Source: Acestrorhynchus altus
Lineage: Eukaryota > Chordata > Actinopteri > Characiformes > Acestrorhynchidae
Assembly: GCA_034509495.1 (NCBI GenBank)
Contig: CM067522.1
Coordinates: 3,591,256-3,655,255, forward strand
Length of the DNA stretch: 64,000 bases
Direction of reading: 5' to 3'
Shown piece after piece: positions 24,605-35,266 of this stretch. Position 1 is the stretch's first letter. Every line of letters begins with the position of its first letter. The position numbers and the translations under genes are program-made. Under the pieces are notes generated by a model that saw only the letters and a list, made by a program, of their open reading frames with translations, was not told the origin of the DNA and ran no database searches.

Positions 24605-24815
24605 AAACCTAATGCGCTAGAACTATGATCCGAGGATCGCAAGTTCAAAAACTGGATCATGCTGCTTGCCATCAGCAGCCGGAGTCTGAGACAGCCTGGG
24701 CAGCTCTAGCTGTGCAGCAGTGATGTATGTGCTTGTCTTCACCATTCTAAGCTCAGGAGCCTTAAATGTGACAGGTGTGGGTAACTGGAGGGAAAATTTA
24801 AAAAATAAATAAATA
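24605..24815 (+). mobile_element. Second, shorter copy of the same SINE
   Basis: Head: AATGCGCTAGAACTATGATC and GATCGCAAGTTCAAAAACTG. It ends GTGTGGGTAACTGGAGGG followed by an A-rich AAATAAATAAATA tail. It seems internally deleted relative to the 23.95 kb copy. Confidence 0.55.
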
Positions 24816-25560
24816 GGCAAGAATGAAGTCACTCTGAGCCGATTTGATGGCCCTGCCTTAGGTGAAGTGAAGGTTCTTTACCATTAAAAGGTTCTTCACA
24901 CCTAAACACAGACAGAAATGTGGTCGTTGGTGGAACCTCATGAGTTTCTACAGTTGCATTGTTCAAAGAACCAGCTTTATTTTGAAGAGTGTAGACAAAC
25001 TGCATCTTTATCTTAAACTGTTTATTAAAAATCATAAATTAAAAACATAAAAATCAGTTTTGTAAGTGAATCAGACTCCCTGTGTTAGTGTGTGGGTTTG
25101 TGTGTAGGAATAGTGTAACCGTGTGGGATCAGGCTGCATAAGCAACGATATGGTCTCACCTCAACTTATATTCATGAGTTCGCGCTTGGTTTCCGAGTCA
25201 TTTGAGGTCATCCACAGACAGCTCATTAGCTAGTCTTAAATGACTTATAATACTTCTGTGCTTCTCCAGAGAAATGCTGCTACACAAAGCCATATACCTA
25301 ATGAGGCTTTTACAAGTGGGGTTTGAGTTGGATTTTTTCACTGTTCCTTCATCAGAGAAAGAATACCTAGTCATCGTTGGGGTCTTCATATTCTCAGTAG
25401 CAAATATCACCGCCTGTCTAATGGATTTACAGTGCACTGTTCGGGTGCAGATACCATTATCTCATGACCTTTGTAGTGCACTATTTAGGGAGCTGGGAGC
25501 CATTTAATATTTTCATGTATGACATTTAGCAGCTGCTCAAATCCAGAGTGAATTTCAAAA
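24815..25560. other. No gene recognised
   Basis: Unique sequence with short frames on both strands (for example minus 25,437-25,198, 79 codons). No recognisable domain and no splice context. Confidence 0.35.
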
Positions 25561-25569
25561 GTGCCTTGT

Positions 25570-25850
25570 TTACTCAGGAGGTGTAAATTTAGGGTGGCTG
25601 CATGGACTCCAAAGAGACTCATGAAAGTGATAGAAGTTCATGTTTGAAGACTCAGTGAGGGACTCACCCCACCACCTTGGAGCCAGAGCAGAGAAAAGTC
25701 TAGATGATCCGTGTGTCTTGAAGGATGGTGGGTCAGGCTGAAAAGAGATCTTAAAGAGTTTGAACATTGCCATCATGGTGGTCCATTTTTTTGGACCAGT
25801 ATCAGAGTTCAGAATCTAATATGGGAAGCTTTGGTGGCCAGGGAAGGCAT
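25570..25850 (-). mobile_element. LINE 3' ORF relic, same family as 62 kb copy
   Basis: Minus strand: DPPSFKTHGSSRLFSALAPR and WWGESLTES, aligning with DPPSLRM...ASRLFSVLEPKWWNKLL at 62.3 kb. It is decayed and lacks the last part of the ORF. Confidence 0.65.
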
Positions 25851-26039
25851 ATGGTAACAAACGGTATACGGAACACAGACTGAAGGCTGTGTTAGACGTG
25901 TCTTGAGTGGAGAAGACACTGAACAAGCACTTGGATTAGTCTCTCTAGGGAGGAAGTGTCAAATGGTCCAGATGTTGTCGAGGAGACATGAATGACTGAG
26001 TGCAGACCACAATGCAATCTGAAGGTGTCTTACCGAAGA

Positions 26040-26560
26040 TGATTGGCCATCTGTTAAGTGGTCTAAGAACAGCAAGTTTGCATACAAATGTAAGCAGTAA
26101 TGCATCTGAAAATTCCTCATTCAGTTCATGGCAATGCAGTCAGGTCTTTGAAACACTTAGGAGTAACTGAAAATGAACAGACACATGCAAGGAATTACTG
26201 TCACTGTTGGGACAAAACCTCGTATCTCCAAAATGGCAACAGGGTAGAAACAGGGCCACTGGTTTCTGGACCTCATTATCATAATGTTGAGCTGTCACAG
26301 TGCCTGGAATGAAGACCAAAGGTGCATCAATTGCACCCCACACCATGACACCAGGCCTTGAGACGACAAACTGTTGATCTAGTGCTGACCATGGTGCTGC
26401 CACCTGGCTTCTTTGGTCATCTCGAATAAGACAAATCGCCGTTCTGAGTGACTTCATGACTGTCTGGCACGACACCATTGCAGCCGGTCAACTCCTTCTG
26501 GATGCAATGAGTGTAAATACACAATAACTTACGTTCCACGTACGAACTGGGGCGTAACTG
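26040..26560 (-). mobile_element. Tc1-like (Tcb-type) transposase relic
   Basis: The minus-strand frame 26,478-26,140 reads QFVVSRPGVMVWGAIDAPLV and FIPGTVTAQHYDNEVQKPVA, matching the centre of a fish Tc1/mariner transposase, with other parts out of frame. It is non-functional. Confidence 0.75.
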
Positions 26561-26699
26561 ATACACTGAATCTATAACATACGGACTTTCATGGTTTTCA
26601 ACAATGCAGGTCCTTTAAAGGTCCCATTGTTTGAGTAAATCCAATCCCATTAGTACAGAACTGGGGAACCAGGTTGAGACACAACCGCAGTGCTTGGTC

Positions 26700-27190
26700 A
26701 TGTTTAAAATACAGCAGCCTGACTTTAACCAATTGCTTGACAATGAAGTCAATTTGGCTGTAATCCATGAAAGACACACTGCGTGCCTCTGCTTTAATAG
26801 CTTCTGGTGAAGCTTTGTACTGCTGGATTTGAGGCCTTAATTATAACCAAGAAAAGCCTCATGCTTGCAAATGAAAAAGACGGCTCTGTATCTTATCTAC
26901 TAGACGGTGTTTTTGAGGGAAATAAAAAGAATTCTTGGAGAGCGAAAGCAGCTTGTGGTCCACATTTCCATAAAGAAGCTACTGACTGTGCACGTATCTG
27001 TTGCCACATCAATATAAGCACCAATTCAAGTAAAACAGAAGTTAGACAATTTTGTTTTTACCGATTTACTGTGGAGTGGCTTTCATAAAGCTAGGAGACA
27101 CCAGCGGGGAACCCATTCAGAGTCTTTCAGAGGAGGCCTTGTCATTTCTCAGAAGAAGGAAAACTCAAGCCTGTAATTTCATTAAATAGA
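26700..27190. other. Complex unique segment; weak open frame; possible conserved non-coding element
   Basis: Carries a 93-codon plus-strand frame (26,807-27,088) with no recognised motif in otherwise repeat-free sequence, including TTAATTATAACCAAGAAAAG. It might be non-coding regulatory sequence or an unrecognised exon. Confidence 0.15.
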
Positions 27191-27558
27191 ATAATGTTTG
27201 TAGTTTTATTTTATTCTGTTTTCATTGGCACCATTACATTTTGCTTGGCCACAAAGGGGTTAAATAATTATGTTGATATTTTTATTTCCCCATTGTTTCT
27301 GAGTAAATAAAGCTGAGCTGTCCCATTGGTTAGGAATTCACCTCTAGAATTAAGATTGTAGATTAACCACCAACATAATCCTGAAAGTATCTACATATAC
27401 ATTATCTCATATCTGAAACATCTACAGCTGTTGGCTCTTATGACCTGACCTGAAAGCTCAGGTCTATTAGTCACGGAAATATTTTGTATAATATAAAAAA
27501 AATCGTATCGTATCAAATCATATCATATCGTATCATTTCTCTACAAGGTGAGTCAAGA

Positions 27559-27710
27559 GACACAGGACACCCTTTTAAGGAAACGAAACGTCCAGTGAGT
27601 AACAGGTGAGGGGGACTGTCTTAGGCACTGTCCAGAACATGGTGGGCAAGATAGGCCCCCTCACCCATTATTTTTATTTTCATTTGTGAAATAAAAGGGT
27701 GTCCTGTGAC
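27559..27710. mobile_element. MITE, inverted ends 'CACAGGACACCCTTTTA'
   Basis: A 152-bp element whose left end GACACAGGACACCCTTTTAA and right end AATAAAAGGGTGTCCTGTGA are inverted copies with about one mismatch. A second inner inverted pair (GTGAGGGGGACTG and GGCCCCCTCAC) could let the whole unit fold. Confidence 0.75.
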
Positions 27711-28419
27711 CTGATTGTGTATTAAAATTTATCGGGGAAGGGGGTCAATAGGCGTATGGTCATTTATGAATGACCATCAATCACATTTTCTCATTTATTA
27801 ACACGTAACAGCCTATATTTACCTTAAAATTAAATAATTAAAGAACAAAAACAACATTTTTTCTTTTTTTACACAATTTATAAATCCCAGCTGGATGCTT
27901 TTATCACATCCTGTAAAAAAAAAGAGGACATTGCTTGTCATTGTAACCAGCAGTATTTACAAGCACACATGCTGATGTGTCTGAATACTTATGGTGTAAA
28001 TCTAACAGAAAGGTCAAGTGATTTGTCACACAATCAACCCCAAAAAGGAGGACATAAGGAAGGAGAAGGAGCAAGACAGACAGTAGATGAGAGTAAATGT
28101 GCTGGGATCACACAGAGATGATTTTGCGGACCCTTTACTGTCATTTGCGTCATTCCTGATTAACTGGCGTCCATATTCTGGTCAGTAGTGTGAACAGCGG
28201 GATGTTATGCCATGGGCCAATTTATGTCAGGACAGGCTGGCCCATGTCAGTTGGTGCTCACTGGGGAGTGATGTAAATGATGACAAGGGACCATGAAATT
28301 TTCACTTCATGTTCTCCAACCTTAGTTGTTCCTCAGGGATAAGCAGCATCAGCTTACTTATGTGACGTACACTTAACGTGCACTCGTTACGGACATGAAT
28401 CCCAAGGGTTTCCAATGAT

Positions 28420-28995
28420 TTCACCACCACCTCCCCAACTCCACCCAGTCATGGTGCCAATAGATCTATGCTTATCTGCTTCAGAGAGTCCTATTCTATT
28501 GGCAATACCATCCAGGGACTAGACAAGTGCAGTTGCAATTTGAATGTATTCATTAGATTGTAACACTGGCAGCAAAACAACCCTTAACCATGTTACTACC
28601 ACCACCATGCTTAACAGATGGTACAGTGCCCAAACACCTTACATTTCCTCCTTGACGTTTGGTTGTCTCGTTTTACCATAAATCTTTGTTCCCAAAGGCT
28701 TTTTCTTTGTCTGTATGGTTCCGCTGCAAACAATAGCTGAGCTCAGTTGAGCTTTAGTGGAGCTTCTCTCTTGGATGGTAGCCTCTCAGTCCATGGCAAT
28801 GTAAAATGTTCTTGGCTGTACAGTGACTCTGGGGTTCCAGCACCTTCCAGCTCATTCCCGTCTGGGCTATGGCGGTTCTTGGGTTGTTTCTGACCGTCTG
28901 AACCAATTTCCTGAGTTTGCGTCTTCTTCTTGAGAACTTTACTTGAACTGATGATCTTGGAGTTGGTGTCTTTTCAGAAGAGACGTTCCTGACTG
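28420..28995 (-). mobile_element. Dispersed repeat fragment followed by Tc1-like relic
   Basis: Positions 28,420-28,565 hold CATGGTGCCAATAGATCTAT and CAGAGAGTCCTATTCTATTG, the family also seen at 38.4 and 51.2 kb. Positions 28,585-28,995 match, on the minus strand, the Tc1-like sequence of 44.88-45.29 kb (ACCACCATGCTTAACAGATG, GGCGGTTCTTGGGTTGTTTC, ACTGATGATCTTGGAGTTGG). Confidence 0.6.
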
Positions 28996-28999
28996 GTGT

Positions 29000-29930
29000 G
29001 CATCATGTAATTTATCAGCTTCAGGTGGGTAGATGTTCTCGCCCAATGTTTACACAAATGGGGTGATTAATCCAACTTCTCAAAGTAGTGAAGAGTTCGG
29101 AAGCTCTCCAACTCTTTGGGAGAGACGCTCTTTTAGAGTGCTGTAACGTTCTAATTGCACTAATTGTTGTTATATGTACCGTAATGGCATCTACACAATC
29201 CTTTAATAGTACATGATCTGACCGAGAGGGCACGACCGGTCCACATTTGGGGTTTGGCCCGTGCCTAAAGGAATGCACCTGGAAAAGCAGGTGCCATGAT
29301 GATCCTTTTTCCTCGGAATGAGAGTGACAAGCTTTGACAGAGGTGTAACAGGGGGCCTGTCAGAATTCATACCGGACTTAATAGATCAAATACCCTCAGC
29401 GGCCTCCGCCGCTGGCTGGAAATACGTGAAGTAATTTGGTCAAAATTGCAGGGCTGCATTTGCAGGGAATCTGCTAACAGTGTCATGTCGTGGGAGGAGC
29501 GGGCAGGGGGTAGATGGACAGAATGTTAAAGAGGAGGGTGAGAGAGGGGGGGGGGAAAGCAGGGAAGATAATACTTATACCTATAAAAATTAAGTGAAAA
29601 GAAAAACACATCCCTGCCCCCTGGTGGTGGCCTTTACCAATGCCTAAACTGCACCAGCTGCTGCTGATTGGAAGTTTCTGTCTCCAGCAGGTTCCCTCAC
29701 ATCCAGATGGCCATGGAAACCCCCCTGCTTGGCATTTTCCCTGCTTAAACACCACAAGAACAGCCTGATAATAAGCTGGCAAGGTGCATCAGATGTGCTG
29801 GAGCAGGAGAAACAATGCCGTTCTGGAGGAGTCTCCACCAGCCTGGCCCATTTCAGATCTCTGCCAAAACCTTTGGTGGCAGCATGAGATCAGTGGAGGA
29901 CTGAGGTCCAAAAATAACAATGAAAAAAGT
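29000..29930. other. Unique segment; part resembles a conserved non-coding element
   Basis: Positions 29,340-29,480 include GACTTAATAGATCAAATACC and GAAGTAATTTGGTCAAAATT in repeat-free, non-coding sequence. A poly-G run lies at 29,549-29,557. A minus frame of 99 codons (29,782-29,483) and another of 85 (29,278-29,021) have no recognisable motif. Confidence 0.25.
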
Positions 29931-30830
29931 CAGTGTTTATGGATAGAAGTTTAAAAATGTTTTTAATATTGATTTTTAAATATGACTTTGTACATTTTTC
30001 TCACGGTGTCTCTCTTCCTATTTCATTTGTATTATTTTCAAATCAAAATGTTACAAAAATGTCAACATTACTGTTACATTTTTATACACGTGCAATATAT
30101 TTTGACTGTGTAACATTACATTTTTACAATCTGTACCATATATTTGATTTATATAATAGTGTTTACATATTTGTTTACAAATAATTGTATTTTGTCATTT
30201 TACTGTCGAGCCCATACTGTAAAATACTTTACAGTACATTTTGTTTACATATTCTACTGGATTTTTGTTGTCATACTGTATTACATACTTTAAATATTTT
30301 ATCTATTTTACTTGTGAATTTCTTGAATTGTACTTTTTTTCCCGTACATTTTTTTTCATAATTTGTAAATGTAATACTATACATTTGTGTACTTTGTTTG
30401 TATTCTGTTTTATACAGTTAGTTTGATCATTTTACAGTGTATTTCTTTTGTACCGCATATTACAGTATTTCTTACTGCAGTATAGTTCAACTGTCCTCCA
30501 ATGTTCCCATAAAACCTTATTCCGTTATGCTTTTATTTTGCATTTTTTAGAATATTTTACTGTTAATTCTGCTGTGCATTTGCAAATGTTACTGTATTGC
30601 ATGAATGTATTTCATTTAGTATCTTCCACACTAAATTTAACAGCCTGATCATTTTTAAATTTGACTTTGTGTATTTCTTAGAATTCGTTATAATTAAAAA
30701 ATAATAATAAATATATAATTTCAGCTTTTACTGTATGTTTTACTGTATTATACACTTACTGTGTATTTTGTACATTTTACAGTACATTGCTTTTGTACTG
30801 CAGTGTTGTGTAAAATTGTGTATAGTCCCC
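29930..30830. repeat. Very AT-rich block with recurrent TTTTACAGTA words
   Basis: About 900 bases dominated by A and T in which ACTGTAAAATACTTTACAGT, TTTTACAGTG, TACTGTATGTTTTACTGTAT and related words recur on both strands, as in a degenerate satellite. The long T-rich frames (30,241-30,648) are composition artefacts. Confidence 0.65.
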
Positions 30831-33222
30831 GGATGTGCCTTGTATGTGCTGTTGCAACAAAGTACATACAATGTGATCCTGATATTGAGCTTAATCAGTA
30901 CAAGGACGATACTTTATCACGAAGCAGAACATTTGATCAACTTTGCAATATTAACACAGAACATCAAACCTCACCAGAAAAAGCTTTACTGCAGAAAACA
31001 GAAAATTAGTAACTGAACAAATATAAAAAATCCATACAAAGGCAAAAGTAGGCACTTGTACTCTTTTAACAAGCCCCTTTCACAACTTACAATAATCCAT
31101 CACACAGCCAACACAATCTTACTTCTCACTTCACAACTGACATTATGATAAATCTCTTTTTTTACAATACAGTGGTTAGGCACTTTACCATCATTTACCA
31201 AGTCCTTCAGAGAAAATGTCTTAAATCTATAAACAACATCAGAAATGTCTTTACGGTGTGTTTGACTGGTTCTGTCAAAGAGGCAAGAACATCACGATCC
31301 TGAACGCTCCAGAAATTTGGCTTTAAGTGGTGTTTCAGTCAAACATCTGCATTGAAAAAAACAGCCAGTGAGGTCTGTACTGTTCAAGGAAGAAAAAAAA
31401 AAAAAAGACATACAGATGACCTGCCGTAAGTGCAGGAAGGCAGGGCACAACCTGAGGAACAGCTTTTGATCAATTCTTTAAAAACACTTTCATCCAAGCA
31501 ACCTACACGTCACTGCTACAAACGAAATGTAAACTGTGTGTGAAGAACCTAGTGTCCATCCTGAACAGCAGCTTGAACGTGAGCTTTGCAAGCTGAACAC
31601 ACGACATGGGCACACGGTGTTCTTGATGTGAAGCACCACTGAAGTACTAATGGTGCCCCCTGGTTGAGAAAGCTCAGCTTGCTAAACATAAGTGAGCTTG
31701 GTCCGTGAGGAGCTTTGGATCTGATAAAAATATCTACATGAAAATAAATACAGTGAGGAGGACTGCTCTTACTGCTTGTATTGGGAGGCGTAAGTACAGT
31801 CATGTGATGAGTGGGGCTGTAGTTTAGGCGGCTTATCTCACTATTTAACCATATTCCTACACAATTTTGGTGTTTTCCGATTTTCAGTGCATATTACTGA
31901 AATATCTGAAGACACACAGGCTGTAAGGGTTATTTGAGCTTTGGAATAATTGCCTAGCAAACAAATTTTGATTTGAACAGTAGTTCTGTCTAATGGGGGC
32001 GGAGCATCAGTATTCCATATTCCATAGCTACCTACCGATATTTGAAGGCAAAAAAACATCATAGGTGGTCACGCAAACTGCTTTATGGACAGGAATAAAT
32101 CACAATATCACCAGATTATATTTAGCACGTGAGGGGGACGTACTGTCGACTGTACAGAATATTCAAGCGTACAGAATACTGTGCTCCCCCGTTACTATCG
32201 CCCCCCCACCAAGAAGAACAGTCAAATAATAGACCAGACTCTGTGGCTTTTATAAAACAATTACAAAAATAATCTTTTGACAATGGAAACTATGGGAGGA
32301 CACTGGGATTTGTTTAACTACAGAAGAGGTCCATAGTGCGTTTTTCCCCGTGCCAGGTTATGCCCTGCTCTCCCCCAATATACTGAAAACCCAGCAGAGT
32401 GAAACATACGCTAACTGTGTAAATGAGTGTAAGCAGCACTGGTTTGATGAATGACAGTATTGCTAGATCTCTGAACACTGAACATGAAGTAATAAATATG
32501 TAAAACAGGAGAGGTATTAAGTCCAGCGATGGCTTCAGACGCTCCTGAGAGGAGTACAAAAAAGCTAGCACTTGCGAGCTATCTTTGGGGTCAGCGTCCA
32601 GTCGAGAGACAGTCTGGCCAATTTACACAATTTTCCCTTTTACCAAATGCAGTCTCGAAGCCAAACCATGTTTACTGTCTGAATTCTGCTACTTTGGTTC
32701 ATTCAAAAACCCAGGTCTGAATTACGAGGCCAGTCCAGTCCTGAGTCCACAGTAAGTCACTGGGACTAACCATGCTGGAAGACCTGGATGAGGTTCGAAG
32801 GTCGTCGATTTCTAGTTGTGTTAGTGGCATTAGCTGTAGCTACAGTTTAAAACTACAGAGGCAAGTGCTGAGCAATGTCTTGCTTGACTGACTAGATATG
32901 AAGTAACTGGAAAATTGTGTAAATTAAGAATTTTTTTTTTTGCCAAACCCTTACTATGTACTTTCCTCCTCTTTCTGCGATCTTTCCTGCTAACAGTTCA
33001 GCGAGGGTTCAGTGAAAGTGCAGCACACGGTGCCATGGAGATCGACAAAATACAGAGAGACACAACATTCACACTCTACTCTACTTCTCTCTCTCTCGTT
33101 CTCTCTACACACAAACATACACCCTCACACCGCATTAAAATACCCCGCCCATGAACGTTTTTCTTCTCTTTTTGCCATTAATAAATTAAGTTCACATTCA
33201 CATTCGGAAATGGTTCGCTTCT
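30830..33222. other. Downstream of cemip2; 3' UTR not delimited
   Basis: No other gene is recognised. The cemip2 3' UTR must begin at 33,222 on the minus strand, but I could not place its polyadenylation signal: no minus-strand AATAAA was seen between 31.0 and 33.2 kb. Small frames (31,803-31,549; 32,571-32,314 minus) lack motifs. Confidence 0.35.
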
Positions 33223-33419
33223 TCAACTCAGAGCTTTCCTGAGCAGGTCCAGGTCTTTGCGTGCTGGAGGCTCCGTGGGTGGAGGGCAGTTGTAGTCCTC
33301 CAGGGAAAGGGGAATGTACTTCTCCTGCATGCCCACCACCTCCTCACCCTGACTGAGCACGAGGGACACCCAGGGCTGTGGCGAAGACGACCCACGGAAG
33401 CCAAAGAAGGCAAGACTTC
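33223..33419 (-). CDS. cemip2: cemip2 terminal coding exon t (residues 974-1038 and stop)
   Basis: 197 bp including TGA at 33,225-33,223, entering phase 1. The acceptor is CTCCAG|GAAGTC. It encodes SLAFFGFRGSS, WVSLVLSQGEEVVG, EKYIPLSLEDYNCPPP and RKDLDLLRKALS. The EDYNCP...RRDLELL-type tail distinguishes cemip2 from cemip. No clear AATAAA on the minus strand was found in the 2 kb downstream, so the 3' UTR end is not placed. Confidence 0.94.
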
Positions 33420-35224
33420 CTGGAGATCGAGAGAACAGACAGGTACACGAGCTAAAGTGAGAACATTTAAAGCTTTGCACATTAATTACAATGATAAGAA
33501 ACAAAACCAACTATAAAATAAACCAAACAAGTGATGAAGGAAGGTGAGTTCACAAAGATCTCTCAACACTGGTTAGTAGAGCATCCATATTTTGGTCCAG
33601 ACTAAGAGAATATACTAAGCCTGGCTGGGAAGCATCACTGGATGTACACAACAAACCTTTCCCTTGAAGATCTGCCACCTTGGCTGCTCCGAGTGGGACC
33701 AGATATTGTGCTACACCAGCAAATCCCTCAGGCTGACCTCTTGAAGCCAGCAGAACGATAGACCTGGACAGAACAGAGCAAAAATTATTTCCAGGTTTTT
33801 ATTTTCATGGTTTATAGTCGCATGAAGTGGAGGAATTACCGATTCATGACGTCCAACATATAAATCATTACTGCAATGCAAACAATATCAATCTGCCAGG
33901 ACTTCAAATCTTCTAACCTGAATAAAATGTTTTTGCTTCTCATCTAAAGTTACCTTTTTGAGTTTTAAATATCCCATCATTGCTGATTAATCATGTAATA
34001 AACAATGCTTTCAGCCGGTTTTAGGTTTGAGAAAGCATTTCTCCCATCTTTACCCTCCTACCAGCTTTGGAGGCTTAGCTAAGACATCAGATGCTTCGTG
34101 ACAGTGAGGATGGAGCTTCTGAGTTGGAGACTTTAATCTTTTGTCCAAAACCACACTCTACCCTGCTATACAGTGTGTGCTAGCCCCCCTGGCATTTCAT
34201 TGTGGAAGTGATGAGAAAACTCCTGACAACTCCTGTGAGGATCAGTTTAATATCTCGCCAAGTATCGGCTGAACATCCCCTTGGAAGAGCTGATAATTCA
34301 ATTTTTGTATCCCACTAATATCAGCTATGTTCCACATTTTCCCCCTGCCGTCTTACCGCAGTGGGATCCCGGCTTTGAAACGCTGCTCCATTTTAGAGTC
34401 CACTTTGGGGAAAAATGAATAGTTTATGACTTTGCCAGTACAGGCATCAACAAACACTGCAAAGAAGCCAGGCTTGGTGAGGTCAAGGCGCCTGTTGTTC
34501 ACCTGCAACAGAGAAGAAGAATTCAGTGACTTGTTAAACACGTGTTGTCGCAGGTTCAGTGAGGTGTGACGAGTGGTTAAAGTGCTGCTCCTCACAGTGA
34601 TGAAGGCTTGAGTGTCGTTCTTCCGCTCCTCTGCAATGCTGAGGGACTTGATCTGGGTCTGGAGGTAACTGATTGATGGGTCACTGGAGAAGGCCAGCTG
34701 CACGACAGAAAACAGAGCACTGACCATTTAACTTGTCAACAGCTAGAAGACAACATCATGTCAAACGCAATCTTATCTCGGAGAGGTTTTCCTACACCAG
34801 GATAATTACAACAGAACACAAATCCAACACTCCTGTGAGGAGGGAAAAGGGGGGGGGTGCAAAGAAAGGGAAATGAGACACAGAAGGAAAAGATGAGGGT
34901 TTTTTTTAGAGCCCTCACCCTAACCTACAGCCCTCCACTCCAACCCACAAGACCCCGACAGATATTTATTATAGAACAGTGTAGAAACAGCCAACCAGAA
35001 GTCTGACCTGGGAGGCTCCACAGCGGCTGCAGGACTGGACAGGTTTGGGCATGGGCACGGGGGAGCTGGGGACACGGCTGTGTTTGGGGTAAGCTGCAGC
35101 CGTGCAGTTGCAGGTTTGTTTGGTGCTGGTGGTTGCCATGATCTTCACCCTTTCACATCCACGGACAGAGCAGTAGCTGTGACCTCTACGGCCATGCCGA
35201 GCACGAGCATACAGCCACAGCAGC

Positions 35225-35266
<42 letters not shown>

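Noticed and set aside
30241..30648. Membrane-protein-like frames rich in Phe and Leu
   Set aside because: Products of extreme T-richness; no start context or conservation signal.
34353..34727. Single 124-codon minus frame covering exons q and r
   Set aside because: The 93-base insert between the two conserved parts has GT-AG ends and no counterpart in CEMIP2 proteins, so it is an intron that happens to lack stops.
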